Shown: positions 43,870-53,479 of the stretch, piece by piece | Layout: each line of letters opens with the position of its first letter | Position numbering within the stretch: the stretch's first letter is position 1 | DNA from: Pseudobacter sp051955275 | GTDB taxonomy: Bacteria > Bacteroidota > Bacteroidia > Chitinophagales > Chitinophagaceae | Direction: 5' to 3' | Assembly (NCBI RefSeq): GCF_051955275.1 | Contig: NZ_JBQCGW010000138.1 | Coordinates: 1-64,000 of the forward strand | DNA: 64,000 nucleotides | Notes under the pieces: generated by a model | The model's database searches: none | What the model was told of the DNA's origin: nothing | Seen by the model: the letters and a program-made list of their open reading frames with translations, nothing else | Made by a program: the position numbers and the translations under genes

Positions 43870-46299
43870 ATGAGAAATGTATTTCTTTGCCTCCTTTTAT
43901 TGGTAGCTGCAGGTGCTACCTATAGCCAGGACCAGGTGATCAATCCAGGCGATGTTCAACGTTTCAAAGCCACGGGTAACCAGCTGGAACTCTTCACCTC
44001 CAATGCGAATATCAGAGTACAGGTTTACAATGCTTCCATGATCCGGGTACGTATGACCCGCGGTTCCTTCCCCGATGATTTTTCCTATGCCGTAATTGCC
44101 CGTCCGGGTGAACAGGTCATAAAACTTGAACAGACAGGCGGCGAGCTCCGCTTTCAGACGGATTCCGTTCAGGTGCGGATCCAGCAAAAGCCATTTTCCA
44201 TTGCATTCTATACTTTAAGCGGACAGGTGATCAACCAGGATGAGCCGGGGCTGGCTACTTCCTGGGTAGGCACGGAAGTGACCAGCTACAAAAAAATGCA
44301 GCCGGGCGAAAGGTTCATCGGTTTGGGAGAAAAAACCGGTCCGCTCGACCGCAAGGGCAATGGATATACCAACTGGAACTCCGATGTATTCGGTTATGCC
44401 GCTAATGCGGATCCGCTTTACAGCACCATCCCATTTTATATCGGGGTACATAGCGGGGTGCAGTATGGGATCTTCTTCGATAACAGTTGGCAGTCGGATT
44501 TCAACTTCGGCGCCAGCAATAACCGCTTTTCCTCGTTCGGGGCCAGGGGCGGTGAAATGAACTATTACTTCATTTACAGTTCCAATGTTGCAGGCATCAT
44601 CAATCACTACACGGCACTGACCGGCCGCATGAGCATGCCGCCGCTCTGGAGCCTGGGCTACCAGCAGAACCGTTACAGTTATTACCCCGATACGGAGGTG
44701 CTGAGGATCGCACAGACCCTTCGCGAAAAGAAGATCCCCGCTGACGGCATCACGCTCGACATTCATTATATGGACGCCTACAAGCTCTTTACCTGGAACA
44801 GGGACCGTTTTCCGGATCCGAAGGGCATGATCGACAGTCTGAACAGGATGGGCTTCAAAACCACGCTGATCGTTGATCCTGGCATCAAAGTGGAAAAAGG
44901 ATATGCGGCCTATGAAAGCGGGCTCCGCGAAAATATCTTCCTGAAATATTCTGACGGACAACCTTATACCGGTGAAGTATGGCCGGGCTGGTGCCATTTC
45001 CCGGACTTCACCAGTGTGAAGGGCCGCAACTGGTGGAAGAAACAGATCACCGGTTATACGGATGCCGGGGTGAATGGTATCTGGAATGATATGAATGAGA
45101 TCGCTACCTGGGGACAGAAGATGCCGAACAATGTGCTCTTCGACTATGACGGCCATCCCACCACGCACCTGAAAGGGCATAATGTTTTCGGATTGCAGAT
45201 GGCCAGGTGCAGTTATGAAGGCACGAAAATGGCGCTTCAAAAAAGGCCCTTCATTCTTACACGTGCCGGTTATGCCGGATTGCAGCGGTACGCGGCACTC
45301 TGGACCGGCGATAACCGGGCTGAAGATGATCATATGCTGGCGGGCGTAAGGTTGCTGAGCAGCCTTGGTTTGAGTGGTGTGCCTTTTTCGGCTATGGATG
45401 TGGGTGGGTTCACCGGAAATGCTACCGTTGGGCTATACACACGCTGGATGCAGCTGGGCGCTTTCATTCCTTATTTCAGGAATCATACACAGCTCAATAC
45501 TAAATCGGCTGAACCCTGGACCTTCGGCGAAGATGTAACGGATATTGCACGCAATTACATTAATCTCCGTTACCGGCTGCTCCCCTATCTCTATTCCACT
45601 TTTCACGAGGCTACGGAGAATGGCATGCCCATAGTGCGCTCCCTGGCTATCGATTACACGCATGATCCGCATATTTATCAGCCGGTATTCCAGAACCAGT
45701 TCTTCTTTGGCAGCAGCCTGCTGGTGATGCCACAGGAAAGTGTGCAGCAGTATGCTAAAGTGTACCTGCCTGCGGGAGAATGGTACAGCCTGTATACGGA
45801 TGCAAAAGAAGCGGGCGCACAGGAAAAACTCATCGAGCTCAATACGCCTACTCTTCCTGTTTACGTGAAAGGCGGCAGCATCATTCCCATGCAATCGCTG
45901 ATACAGCATACCGGCGAAAAGCCATCGGATACACTCACACTGCATGTGTACAATGGGGCCGACGCCAATACATTTGTTTATTATGAAGATGACGGGTTCA
46001 GTTACAATTATGAGTCAGGTGAATACTATCAGCGCAGCATCCGCTTTGATCCGGCCAGTGCCAGTATCACATTAGACCAGCCTTCCGGAAAAATGCATTC
46101 TAAATTCAGGTTCGTTCAGTTGATGTTGCATGGATTTGACAACAGCCAGCTCACACTGAACGGATCAGCCATTCAAACGCGTAAAGACTGGTTCTCTTAC
46201 CTGGACGCCTATGCGAAAGAAGGCAGTTTCTATTCCGTACCTGTGACAACCATCCTGCTGCCTTACAACAACAACAAAACAGTGATCAGTTTTAAATAA
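43870..46299 (+). CDS. GH31 alpha-glucosidase, exported
   Basis: The ATG at 43870 starts a clean signal peptide (NVFLCLLLLVAAGATYSQ); the frame can be extended to ATG 43861 or TTG 43855 but without gain. The mature protein of about 790 residues has the GH31 N-terminal beta-domain, the catalytic barrel with nucleophile motif GIWNDMNE (Asp about 406) and acid/base region WTGDNRAEDDHM (about 477-488), and a C-terminal beta-domain of DUF5110 type (VYNGADANTFVYYEDDG). It should release glucose from maltose and maltooligosaccharides in the periplasm, the role SusB plays in Bacteroides. It is the first structural gene of the starch locus, 40 bases before susC. Confidence 0.92.
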   Translation: MRNVFLCLLLLVAAGATYSQDQVINPGDVQRFKATGNQLELFTSNANIRVQVYNASMIRVRMTRGSFPDDFSYAVIARPGEQVIKLEQTGGELRFQTDSVQVRIQQKPFSIAFYTLSGQVINQDEPGLATSWVGTEVTSYKKMQPGERFIGLGEKTGPLDRKGNGYTNWNSDVFGYAANADPLYSTIPFYIGVHSGVQYGIFFDNSWQSDFNFGASNNRFSSFGARGGEMNYYFIYSSNVAGIINHYTALTGRMSMPPLWSLGYQQNRYSYYPDTEVLRIAQTLREKKIPADGITLDIHYMDAYKLFTWNRDRFPDPKGMIDSLNRMGFKTTLIVDPGIKVEKGYAAYESGLRENIFLKYSDGQPYTGEVWPGWCHFPDFTSVKGRNWWKKQITGYTDAGVNGIWNDMNEIATWGQKMPNNVLFDYDGHPTTHLKGHNVFGLQMARCSYEGTKMALQKRPFILTRAGYAGLQRYAALWTGDNRAEDDHMLAGVRLLSSLGLSGVPFSAMDVGGFTGNATVGLYTRWMQLGAFIPYFRNHTQLNTKSAEPWTFGEDVTDIARNYINLRYRLLPYLYSTFHEATENGMPIVRSLAIDYTHDPHIYQPVFQNQFFFGSSLLVMPQESVQQYAKVYLPAGEWYSLYTDAKEAGAQEKLIELNTPTLPVYVKGGSIIPMQSLIQHTGEKPSDTLTLHVYNGADANTFVYYEDDGFSYNYESGEYYQRSIRFDPASASITLDQPSGKMHSKFRFVQLMLHGFDNSQLTLNGSAIQTRKDWFSYLDAYAKEGSFYSVPVTTILLPYNNNKTVISFK

Positions 46300-46339
46300 T
46301 CACCAAACTAACAACCCACTCTCAATTCAACTTGTCATT

Positions 46340-49303
46340 ATGAAATTATTACGCCATTCTGCATTGTGGATGCTTGTCTGCGCCGGCTGGATGCTGCTGA
46401 ATACAGCCAGCGCCCAGCAAAACAGCACCCGTGTTACCGGATCAGTAAAGAATGAAAGGGGCGAGCCCCTGCCGGCTGTATCGGTGAAAGTTGCCGGCAC
46501 AGATCGCGGGACTGTCACTGATAATAACGGAATATTTACTCTTCCTGTTACAGGCAATCCCCTGCTCATTTTCTCATTCGTAGGTTATGGATCCGTGCAG
46601 GTAAAAGCTGCGCCGGTAATGAATATTGTAATGAATCCATCCGACAATACCATCAACGATGTGGTTGTAATCGGTTATGGTACCACCCGTAAAAAGGAGT
46701 TGACCGGTTCTGTAGCCACCATCAGTTCAAAGGATTTTCAGAAAGGCGTGATCAGTACGCCGGAGCAGCTCATTGCCGGTAAAGTGGCGGGCGTTTCCAT
46801 CACTTCCAATGGCGGCGCACCTGGGGCAGGCAGTGTGATCCGTGTACGCGGCGGCGCTTCATTGAACGCCAGCAATGATCCGCTCATTGTGGTGGATGGA
46901 TTGCCGCTCAGCGGTAACAATATCTATGGTGCATCCAATTCGCTCAGTCTGATCAATCCCAATGATATAGCCAGTTTCACTGTATTGAAAGATGCTGCAG
47001 CCACTGCCATTTACGGTTCCAGGGCAAGTAACGGCGTGATCCTTATCACTACACGGAAAGGTTCCAGTGGTGCGCCGCAGTTCAATTTCGGAACGCAGGT
47101 ATCCGTTTCGCGCATCGCTAAAAAAATGAAAGTGCAGTCGGCTTCCGATTTCAGGAAATATGTGGACTCACTCGGAGGCGGCACTTATGATAATGTACAT
47201 ACTTTCAAATCGCTCATGGGTAATGCCAGTACAGACTGGCAGGATGAGATCTTCCAGACTGCTATCGGCACTGATAATAATTTCAGTGTGGCAGGTTCTC
47301 TAAAGAATCTCCCCTACCGCATATCCACCGGGTACTTCAATCAACAGGGCCTGCTGCGCACGGATCGCCTGCAACGCTTCAGTGGCGGTATCACACTCAG
47401 TCCGCGCTTTCTGAAAGATCACCTGAAAGTGGATCTCAACCTGAAAGGAGCTTACAACAAAACCAATTTCGCCAACAATGCTGCCATCAGTTCGGCTGTT
47501 TACTTCGATCCCACGCAACCGGTTCGTGCCAGTTCACCATATGGCGATTACTTTGAGTGGGCATCATTGGATAACGGCAGCGGCGCAATCACCCTCAACA
47601 AGCTCGCACCCCGCAATCCTGTTGCCTTGCTGGACCTTTACAAAAACACCAGTGATGTATACCGCAGTTATGGCAACCTGCAACTGGATTATAAATTCCA
47701 CTGGCTCCCGGAACTTCATGCCAATCTCAACCTGGGTTATGATATCGCCAAAGGCGATGGGAGAATAGAAGTTCCTGCGTATGCCGCACAGAACTTCCTG
47801 GACGGCGGCCAGCGCAACAAATACACAAACAAGATCAATAACAAAGTGCTGGAATTCTATTTCAGTTACAACAAAGACCTGAAGGAAATCAGGAGCAATA
47901 TCAGCGCCACCGCGGGTTACGGCTATTACAATAACCTGAGTACGAATTACAACTATCCGTCTATCCGTGCCAACGGAGACACCATGCCAGGCTCCAAACC
48001 TTTATTTGCCATGGACAAACCGGAAAACACGCTGATCTCCTACTATGGCCGCTTTATCTACACGTATAATAACAAATACATACTTGCGGGAAGTATCCGT
48101 ACGGATGGCTCTTCCCGCTTTGCGCCCGATCAGCGCTGGGGCACCTTCCCTTCTCTGGCCTTCACCTGGCAGCTGATCAGGGAAGAATTCCTGAAGAACC
48201 AGCAACTGCTCTCCGATCTGAAACTTCGTTTAAGCTATGGCGTTACAGGCAACCAGGATGGAATCTATAACTACCCTTATCAGAGTATCTACTCTGTCAG
48301 CGGTAATGGTTCCGCCGTTCAGTTTGGTAATGAATGGTATTATATGGGCACCCCTGCTGCCTATGACGCCAATATCAAATGGGAACAGACAGCCACCTGG
48401 AATGCCGGTCTGGATTTTGCTTTCCTCAACAACCGCATCAACGGTAGTCTGGATGTTTATTTCAAAAAGACCAAAGATCTGCTCAACACCATTCCCATTC
48501 CTGCTGGTTCCAATTTCAGCAGCACCATTCTCACCAATGTGGGCAATGTGGAGAACAAAGGCATTGAACTGGGTTTGAGCGCTACGGTACTTCATCAGAA
48601 TAAGCTGAACTGGGATGTGAATTTTAACGCGGCGTATAATGAGAATAAGATCACTAATCTTACGGCTACGAAGGATTCCACGTATCCCGGCACCTTAACC
48701 GGAAATGGTGTGATCCAGATCAATACGGTGGATTACAGCCCCAATTCATTCTGGGTATACCAGCAACAGTACATGAATGGAAAACCTGTTGAAGGCGTAT
48801 ATGTGGACCGGAATAAAGATGGCGTGATCAACCAGAAGGACCTCTATCGATACAAAGCGCCTTTCCCGAAATTCACTTTTGGTTTTTCTTCCGAGCTCAC
48901 GTATGGCAGGTGGCAGCTGAACACCGTGTTGCGCGCCAATCTCGGCAACTACATGTATAACGGCATCTCTACAGGAGCGCTCAGGTCAAATATCCTGAAC
49001 CCGCTGGGTTACCTGGCCAACAGTCTGGATGATGTGCAGCATACCGGTTTCATCAATGGTCAGAATCAATCAGATTACTATATCGAGAATGCCAGCTTCC
49101 TGCGAATGGATAACCTGGGCCTGGCCTATAATGCAGGGAAAGTATTCCGTGATAAAGTAAGGCTGCGCCTCTCGCTCAATTGCCAGAACGTGTTCACCGT
49201 AACGAAGTACAGCGGTCTTGATCCTGAGATCTATGGTGGTATCGACAATGCCATCTATCCCCGCCCACGCATTTTTGTACTCGGAGCCAACCTTCAATTT
49301 TAG
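46340..49303 (+). CDS. susC: SusC/RagA-family TonB-linked transporter (starch locus)
   Basis: This 987-residue protein has a signal peptide ending near TASAQ (about residue 28), a CarboxypepD-reg domain (GSVKNERGEPLPAVSVKVAG), NDVVVIGYGTTRKKELTGSV and the plug with SFTVLKDAAATAIYGSRASNG. Its barrel finishes with RPRIFVLGANLQF. It has no STN domain. It lies between the GH31 gene and susD, and should import maltooligosaccharides with energy from TonB. Its length is close to the starch SusC of Bacteroides. Confidence 0.93.
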   Translation: MKLLRHSALWMLVCAGWMLLNTASAQQNSTRVTGSVKNERGEPLPAVSVKVAGTDRGTVTDNNGIFTLPVTGNPLLIFSFVGYGSVQVKAAPVMNIVMNPSDNTINDVVVIGYGTTRKKELTGSVATISSKDFQKGVISTPEQLIAGKVAGVSITSNGGAPGAGSVIRVRGGASLNASNDPLIVVDGLPLSGNNIYGASNSLSLINPNDIASFTVLKDAAATAIYGSRASNGVILITTRKGSSGAPQFNFGTQVSVSRIAKKMKVQSASDFRKYVDSLGGGTYDNVHTFKSLMGNASTDWQDEIFQTAIGTDNNFSVAGSLKNLPYRISTGYFNQQGLLRTDRLQRFSGGITLSPRFLKDHLKVDLNLKGAYNKTNFANNAAISSAVYFDPTQPVRASSPYGDYFEWASLDNGSGAITLNKLAPRNPVALLDLYKNTSDVYRSYGNLQLDYKFHWLPELHANLNLGYDIAKGDGRIEVPAYAAQNFLDGGQRNKYTNKINNKVLEFYFSYNKDLKEIRSNISATAGYGYYNNLSTNYNYPSIRANGDTMPGSKPLFAMDKPENTLISYYGRFIYTYNNKYILAGSIRTDGSSRFAPDQRWGTFPSLAFTWQLIREEFLKNQQLLSDLKLRLSYGVTGNQDGIYNYPYQSIYSVSGNGSAVQFGNEWYYMGTPAAYDANIKWEQTATWNAGLDFAFLNNRINGSLDVYFKKTKDLLNTIPIPAGSNFSSTILTNVGNVENKGIELGLSATVLHQNKLNWDVNFNAAYNENKITNLTATKDSTYPGTLTGNGVIQINTVDYSPNSFWVYQQQYMNGKPVEGVYVDRNKDGVINQKDLYRYKAPFPKFTFGFSSELTYGRWQLNTVLRANLGNYMYNGISTGALRSNILNPLGYLANSLDDVQHTGFINGQNQSDYYIENASFLRMDNLGLAYNAGKVFRDKVRLRLSLNCQNVFTVTKYSGLDPEIYGGIDNAIYPRPRIFVLGANLQF

Positions 49304-49315
49304 TGATCTTAAAAA

Positions 49316-50920
49316 ATGGATATCATGAAAAAATATTGTCGACTATATATCACGGTACTGATTCCGTTCTTTGCGGCGTTCACCGCCTGTCACAAGGACC
49401 TGGACCTGCAGCCGCTCAATGCCAATACATCGGAAAAACAATACAGCACGCTGGAAGGTTACAAGCAGGTGCTGGCAAAAGTGTACGGTTCTTACTCCCT
49501 GGTGAGCAGCGCCGGTGTGGGGGTGTCCGATGTGAATATACCCGGCATCTCCGATGCCGGTACAACCGACTTTTTACGCAGCTGGTGGAACCTGCAGGAG
49601 CTCACCACGGATGAAGCCATCTGCGCCTGGAACGATCCGCTGGTGCTGAGCTGGCATAATCTTAACTGGACCTCAGGCAATGTATTCATCAATGCCGCCT
49701 ATGCGCGCAGTCTTTTTCAGATCACGGTGGCCAATGAGTTCATCCGTGAATCCACGGATGAGAAGATCGCGGCACGCGGCTACAAAGAGAATGATGCCAG
49801 CACTATCCGCCGGTTCCGTGCTGAAGCCCGTTTCCTGCGAGCCTTCCAGTATTGGGTACTGATGGACCTTTTCGGCAATCCTCCTTTTGTTACGGAAGCT
49901 GATCCTATCGGAAAATACATTCCCAAACAGATCCAACGAGCCGATCTGTTCAATTATGTGGAAGCAGAGTTACTGGCTATTCAGAACGATCTGTCAGAAC
50001 CTCGTCAGAATGAATATGCACGTGCAGACCGTGGCGCCGCCTGGGCATTGCTGGCCCGGATATACCTCAACGCCAAAGTATATACAGGCACTGAAAGATT
50101 TTCAGATGCCATCACCTGGTCAAAGAAAGTACTGGATGGAGGTTATGCCCTGAAGACGGATTTCAAGACCCTCTTCATGAGCGATAACCACCAGAACAAT
50201 CCGGAGATCATTCTTCCCATTGCATATGACGCCACCAACAGTCAGAACTACGGAGGCACTACCTTCCTGGTCTGCTCTGCGCATGGCACCAATCCGCAGG
50301 ACAACCAGGAGTTTGGGATCCCCAGCGGTGGCTGGCTTGGCAACCGGAGTACAAAGAACCTCCCATTGGTTTTCGGCGATTACAGTGGCAATACAGATAA
50401 ACGCGCCCTGTTTGGTCCGGGTAACCTGGAGATAAACGATGTAGTGGTATTCAATGACGGACTGGGTGTATACAAGTTCAATAATATAACCAGTACCGGC
50501 ACTATCCCTCCTTCTCCCAATGGTGTGCTTTGCAGCATCGATTTCCCGCTGTTCCGCCTGGCAGAGATGCACCTGGTATATGCTGAATCAGTGCTGCGTG
50601 GCGGAACCGGTGGCACACAGGCACAGGCACTTAATTATTTCAACGACCTGCGCAGGCGCGCTTATGGAAATAACAACGGGAACCTGACAACTATAACGGT
50701 AACGGATATCCTGAATGAGCGGATGCGCGAATTATACTGGGAAGGTTTCAGAAGGACCGACCTGATTAGATATGGCATGTTCACCGGCAGTAACTATCTC
50801 TGGCCCTGGAAAGGCGGCGCGAAGAACGGCACAGGCGTGTCTGATCATCTGGCGCTCTTCCCTCTCCCGGCTGCGGAGATCATCGCTAACCCGAACCTGG
50901 TTCAGAATAAAGATTATTAA
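49316..50920 (+). CDS. susD: SusD-family starch-binding lipoprotein
   Basis: This 534-residue lipoprotein (lipobox FFAAFTAC; start at 49316 or the ATG at 49325) begins 12 bases after susC. Typical SusD motifs are RAEARFLRAFQYWVLMDLFG, RAAWALLARIYLN-type helices and the C-terminal ERMRELYWEGFRRTDLIRYG with FPLPAAEIIANPNLVQN. A stretch of NCBI-type SusD starch proteins shows similar aromatic content near the N-terminus (LRSWWNLQELTTDEAICAWN), a motif that supports membership of the starch SusD subgroup. Role: ligand lid of SusC. Confidence 0.93.
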   Translation: MDIMKKYCRLYITVLIPFFAAFTACHKDLDLQPLNANTSEKQYSTLEGYKQVLAKVYGSYSLVSSAGVGVSDVNIPGISDAGTTDFLRSWWNLQELTTDEAICAWNDPLVLSWHNLNWTSGNVFINAAYARSLFQITVANEFIRESTDEKIAARGYKENDASTIRRFRAEARFLRAFQYWVLMDLFGNPPFVTEADPIGKYIPKQIQRADLFNYVEAELLAIQNDLSEPRQNEYARADRGAAWALLARIYLNAKVYTGTERFSDAITWSKKVLDGGYALKTDFKTLFMSDNHQNNPEIILPIAYDATNSQNYGGTTFLVCSAHGTNPQDNQEFGIPSGGWLGNRSTKNLPLVFGDYSGNTDKRALFGPGNLEINDVVVFNDGLGVYKFNNITSTGTIPPSPNGVLCSIDFPLFRLAEMHLVYAESVLRGGTGGTQAQALNYFNDLRRRAYGNNNGNLTTITVTDILNERMRELYWEGFRRTDLIRYGMFTGSNYLWPWKGGAKNGTGVSDHLALFPLPAAEIIANPNLVQNKDY

Positions 50921-50939
50921 AAGTATTAAACACGATTGT

Positions 50940-52034
50940 ATGCGAACGATAAGTAACTTTTGTTCCCTGTTCACCGTTATACTTTTCCTGTTTTCCTGTG
51001 AGAAAGAAGGCGCGCAGATCGATCTGCAGACAGGAAATTTCCCGGCTGCTGCACTGAGTGCATCCGGTACAACCATAGTGCTTACACCCGATAAGGAGAA
51101 TCAGACCGCCATCAGTTTTCAATGGCTGGCTGCTGAATTCGGCGGCCAGCCTGTGATCAGTTATGTGTTGCAGCTTGGCACAATTGCCGATACTGCCAAT
51201 AACTGGGCCACTGCAAGATCCATCAATATCGATGCGGGTAAAACGAAATACGATTTCATTGTGAAGGACCTCAACAATCTCCTTAACTCAATGAATGTAC
51301 CAGCGAATATGGCCAATAAAATTGCCGTGCGCATCCGCGCCAATGTGAACCAGTACAATGGCGCTGCTTCTACCATTGCTCCGGCATTCAGTAACACGCT
51401 TACCCAGCAGATCACTTCCTATGCGCTGGATCTTTATGTGCCGGGCGACTACCAGGGATGGAGCCCGGGCACTGCGCCCAAACTGGCTGCCGTACCAGGA
51501 AAACCGGGATTGTACGAGGGGTATGTGAACATGCCCGGAGCAGGACAGCATTATTTCAAATACACCAATGCCCCAGACTGGGATCATACCAATTATGGAG
51601 ATGGCGGTAACGGCACCTTCAATACGGATGGCAATGCAGCTGGTCTCTCTGTACCTGATGGCGGCTTCTATTATCTCACGGCCAATCTCAATACCAATAG
51701 CTGGACAGCCACCAAGGTTGTCTGGGGTATCCTCGGTGATGCTTCTCCCGGCAACTGGGACACCGATACGGAAATGAGTTATAACGAAGCACAGCAGGTA
51801 TGGTCAGTTACCGCCAATATGAAAAAGAACGGCTCTTTCAAATTCAGGGCCAATAAAGCCTGGACGCTTGATTTTGGGCTGGATGCAAATGGTAAATTGC
51901 ATTATGCCAACAATCCCTTCCTGGGGTATACGGATGGCCTGAATAATCTCAGTGTGCCGGATGACGGTAACTATACGCTTATCCTGGATCTGCACATCGC
52001 GGGCAATTACACCTATACCTTGCAGAAGAACTAA
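50940..52034 (+). CDS. SusE/SusF-like starch-binding lipoprotein
   Basis: ATG at 50940 gives a lipoprotein signal (NFCSLFTVILFLFSC), so the longer frame from 50772, which overlaps susD, is rejected. The protein of 364 residues has the SusE N-terminal Ig-like domain (SFQWLAAEFGGQPVISYVLQ). Two starch-binding domains in tandem follow, starting at YVPGDYQGWSPGTAPKLAAV and at WGILGDASPGNWDTDTEMSY, with Trp residues suited for sugar stacking. Bacteroides SusF has three such domains and SusE two, so this one is SusE-like. It follows susD by 19 bases. Confidence 0.88.
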   Translation: MRTISNFCSLFTVILFLFSCEKEGAQIDLQTGNFPAAALSASGTTIVLTPDKENQTAISFQWLAAEFGGQPVISYVLQLGTIADTANNWATARSINIDAGKTKYDFIVKDLNNLLNSMNVPANMANKIAVRIRANVNQYNGAASTIAPAFSNTLTQQITSYALDLYVPGDYQGWSPGTAPKLAAVPGKPGLYEGYVNMPGAGQHYFKYTNAPDWDHTNYGDGGNGTFNTDGNAAGLSVPDGGFYYLTANLNTNSWTATKVVWGILGDASPGNWDTDTEMSYNEAQQVWSVTANMKKNGSFKFRANKAWTLDFGLDANGKLHYANNPFLGYTDGLNNLSVPDDGNYTLILDLHIAGNYTYTLQKN

Positions 52035-52052
52035 AAGGCATCAAATCACTTT

Positions 52053-53423
52053 ATGAAACACAGTATGTATCCGATATTATTATCCTGGCTCCTGATCGCC
52101 TGCAGCAAAGGCGGCGATCCGGCGCCTCCTCCACCCGTTGTACCACCGGACCCAACCCCTGCCCAGTATGGAACACCTTTTGCGAATGTTCCTGAGCCAG
52201 CTGATGCTGTGCTCTACCAGGTGAATACCCGCGCCTTCAGTGCCACGGGAAATTTCAAAGGAGTGATCCCGCGCATCGATTCCATCAAAGCATTGGGAGC
52301 AAACGTGATCTACCTGATGCCGGTACATCCCATCGGTAGCGTTAAAGGAGTGAACTCTCCTTACTGTATCAAAGATTATTATTCCGTCAATCCAGAACTG
52401 GGCACACTGGATGATCTGCGCAACCTGGTGGATACCGCGCATAGCCGCAATCTCACCGTGATCATGGACTGGGTGGCCAATCATACTGCCTGGGACAATC
52501 CCTGGATCACGGCTCATAAAGACTGGTACATGCAGGATGGCAGCGGTAACGTTATAAGTCCACCCAATATGGGGTGGAACGATGTGGCCCAGTTGAATTT
52601 CAGCAATGCAGCCATGCGTAAGGAAATGATCAAAGCCATGAAGAGTTGGGTGTATACGGCCAATATCGATGGTTTCCGCTGTGATTATACCGATGGCCCG
52701 CCGCTCGATTTCTGGAAGCAGGCCATCGATACGTTGCGCAATATCAAAACGCATAAACTCCTGCTGATGGCGGAAGGTGCACGCAACGGCAATTATACGG
52801 TGGGCTTCGATTTTAATTTCGGGTTCGGCTTCTTCGGAGAGCTGAAGAATATTTATCATCAGAATAAAACAGTGCTCACCATCGATAACCTCAATCAGAG
52901 CGAATACACCAATGCCAACAGCAGACAGCAGGTGATCCGTTACACCAGCAACCACGATGTGAACGGAGCGGAGGGAACACCGCAGGAACTTTTCGGAGGA
53001 GAACAGGGATCGATGGCGGCATTTGTGGTGGCCGGTTTTATGAAAAGCGTGCCGATGATCTATAACGGGCAGGAAGTGGGGATGAGTCCGCGCATACCTT
53101 TTCCTTTTACCGGTGTGAAGATCGACTGGACGAAGAACCCTGCTACCACTGCATTGTACAAGCAGCTCATTGGTTTGCGTAACAACAGTAATGCTATCAG
53201 GAAAGGGACACTGACTTCTTACAGCACGGCTGATATCTGTGCATTCACCAAAACATTGAATGGAGAACGTGTGCTGGTGATCGCCAATATGCGGAACGTT
53301 GCCGCAGTTTTTAATAGTAATGCGGCCATTCAGGGTAATTACATCAACGCATTGAGTGGAGCAGCGGTTACCATCGGCGCCTCAATTAACCTTGCACCCT
53401 ACCAATACGTGATCTTAAAATAA
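52053..53423 (+). CDS. GH13 alpha-amylase-family lipoprotein (SusG-like role)
   Basis: This 456-residue lipoprotein (lipobox LLIAC, then a Pro-rich linker APPPPVVPPDPTP) has the GH13 conserved regions. Region I is IMDWVANHT (about 136-144), region II GFRCDYTDG with the nucleophile Asp (about 210), region III LLMAEGA with the Glu acid/base (about 239) and region IV YTSNHDVN (Asp about 301). The histidine often seen four residues after the nucleophile is missing here. It is shorter than SusG (about 690) and lacks an inserted CBM58. It is the last gene of the starch locus and should cut starch at the cell surface. Confidence 0.9.
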   Translation: MKHSMYPILLSWLLIACSKGGDPAPPPPVVPPDPTPAQYGTPFANVPEPADAVLYQVNTRAFSATGNFKGVIPRIDSIKALGANVIYLMPVHPIGSVKGVNSPYCIKDYYSVNPELGTLDDLRNLVDTAHSRNLTVIMDWVANHTAWDNPWITAHKDWYMQDGSGNVISPPNMGWNDVAQLNFSNAAMRKEMIKAMKSWVYTANIDGFRCDYTDGPPLDFWKQAIDTLRNIKTHKLLLMAEGARNGNYTVGFDFNFGFGFFGELKNIYHQNKTVLTIDNLNQSEYTNANSRQQVIRYTSNHDVNGAEGTPQELFGGEQGSMAAFVVAGFMKSVPMIYNGQEVGMSPRIPFPFTGVKIDWTKNPATTALYKQLIGLRNNSNAIRKGTLTSYSTADICAFTKTLNGERVLVIANMRNVAAVFNSNAAIQGNYINALSGAAVTIGASINLAPYQYVILK

Positions 53424-53477
53424 CTCAGGGTGCAGACAGTAACTCGCCAGAGGCGTGCTACCGGGCGCACCCTGAGT
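53423..53477. repeat. Palindromic intergenic repeat (copy C), likely bidirectional terminator
   Basis: ACTCAGGGTGC (53423-53433) pairs perfectly with GCACCCTGAGT (53467-53477). An inner CTCGCC-AGA-GGCG stem (about 53443-53454) matches the cores of the 28.7-kb palindromes. It fills the whole gap between the GH13 gene and the convergent response-regulator gene. The 13 bases at 53423-53435 recur at copy A. Confidence 0.75.
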
Positions 53478-53479
53478 AT

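Noticed and set aside
44215..45333. A 372-residue minus-strand frame opposite the GH31 gene
   Set aside because: It lies wholly antisense to the GH31 catalytic domain and shows no motif or signal of its own.
50772..50939. Extended start of the SusE-like protein inside susD
   Set aside because: The added 56 residues are a shifted-frame reading of susD, and ATG 50940 gives a proper lipoprotein signal.
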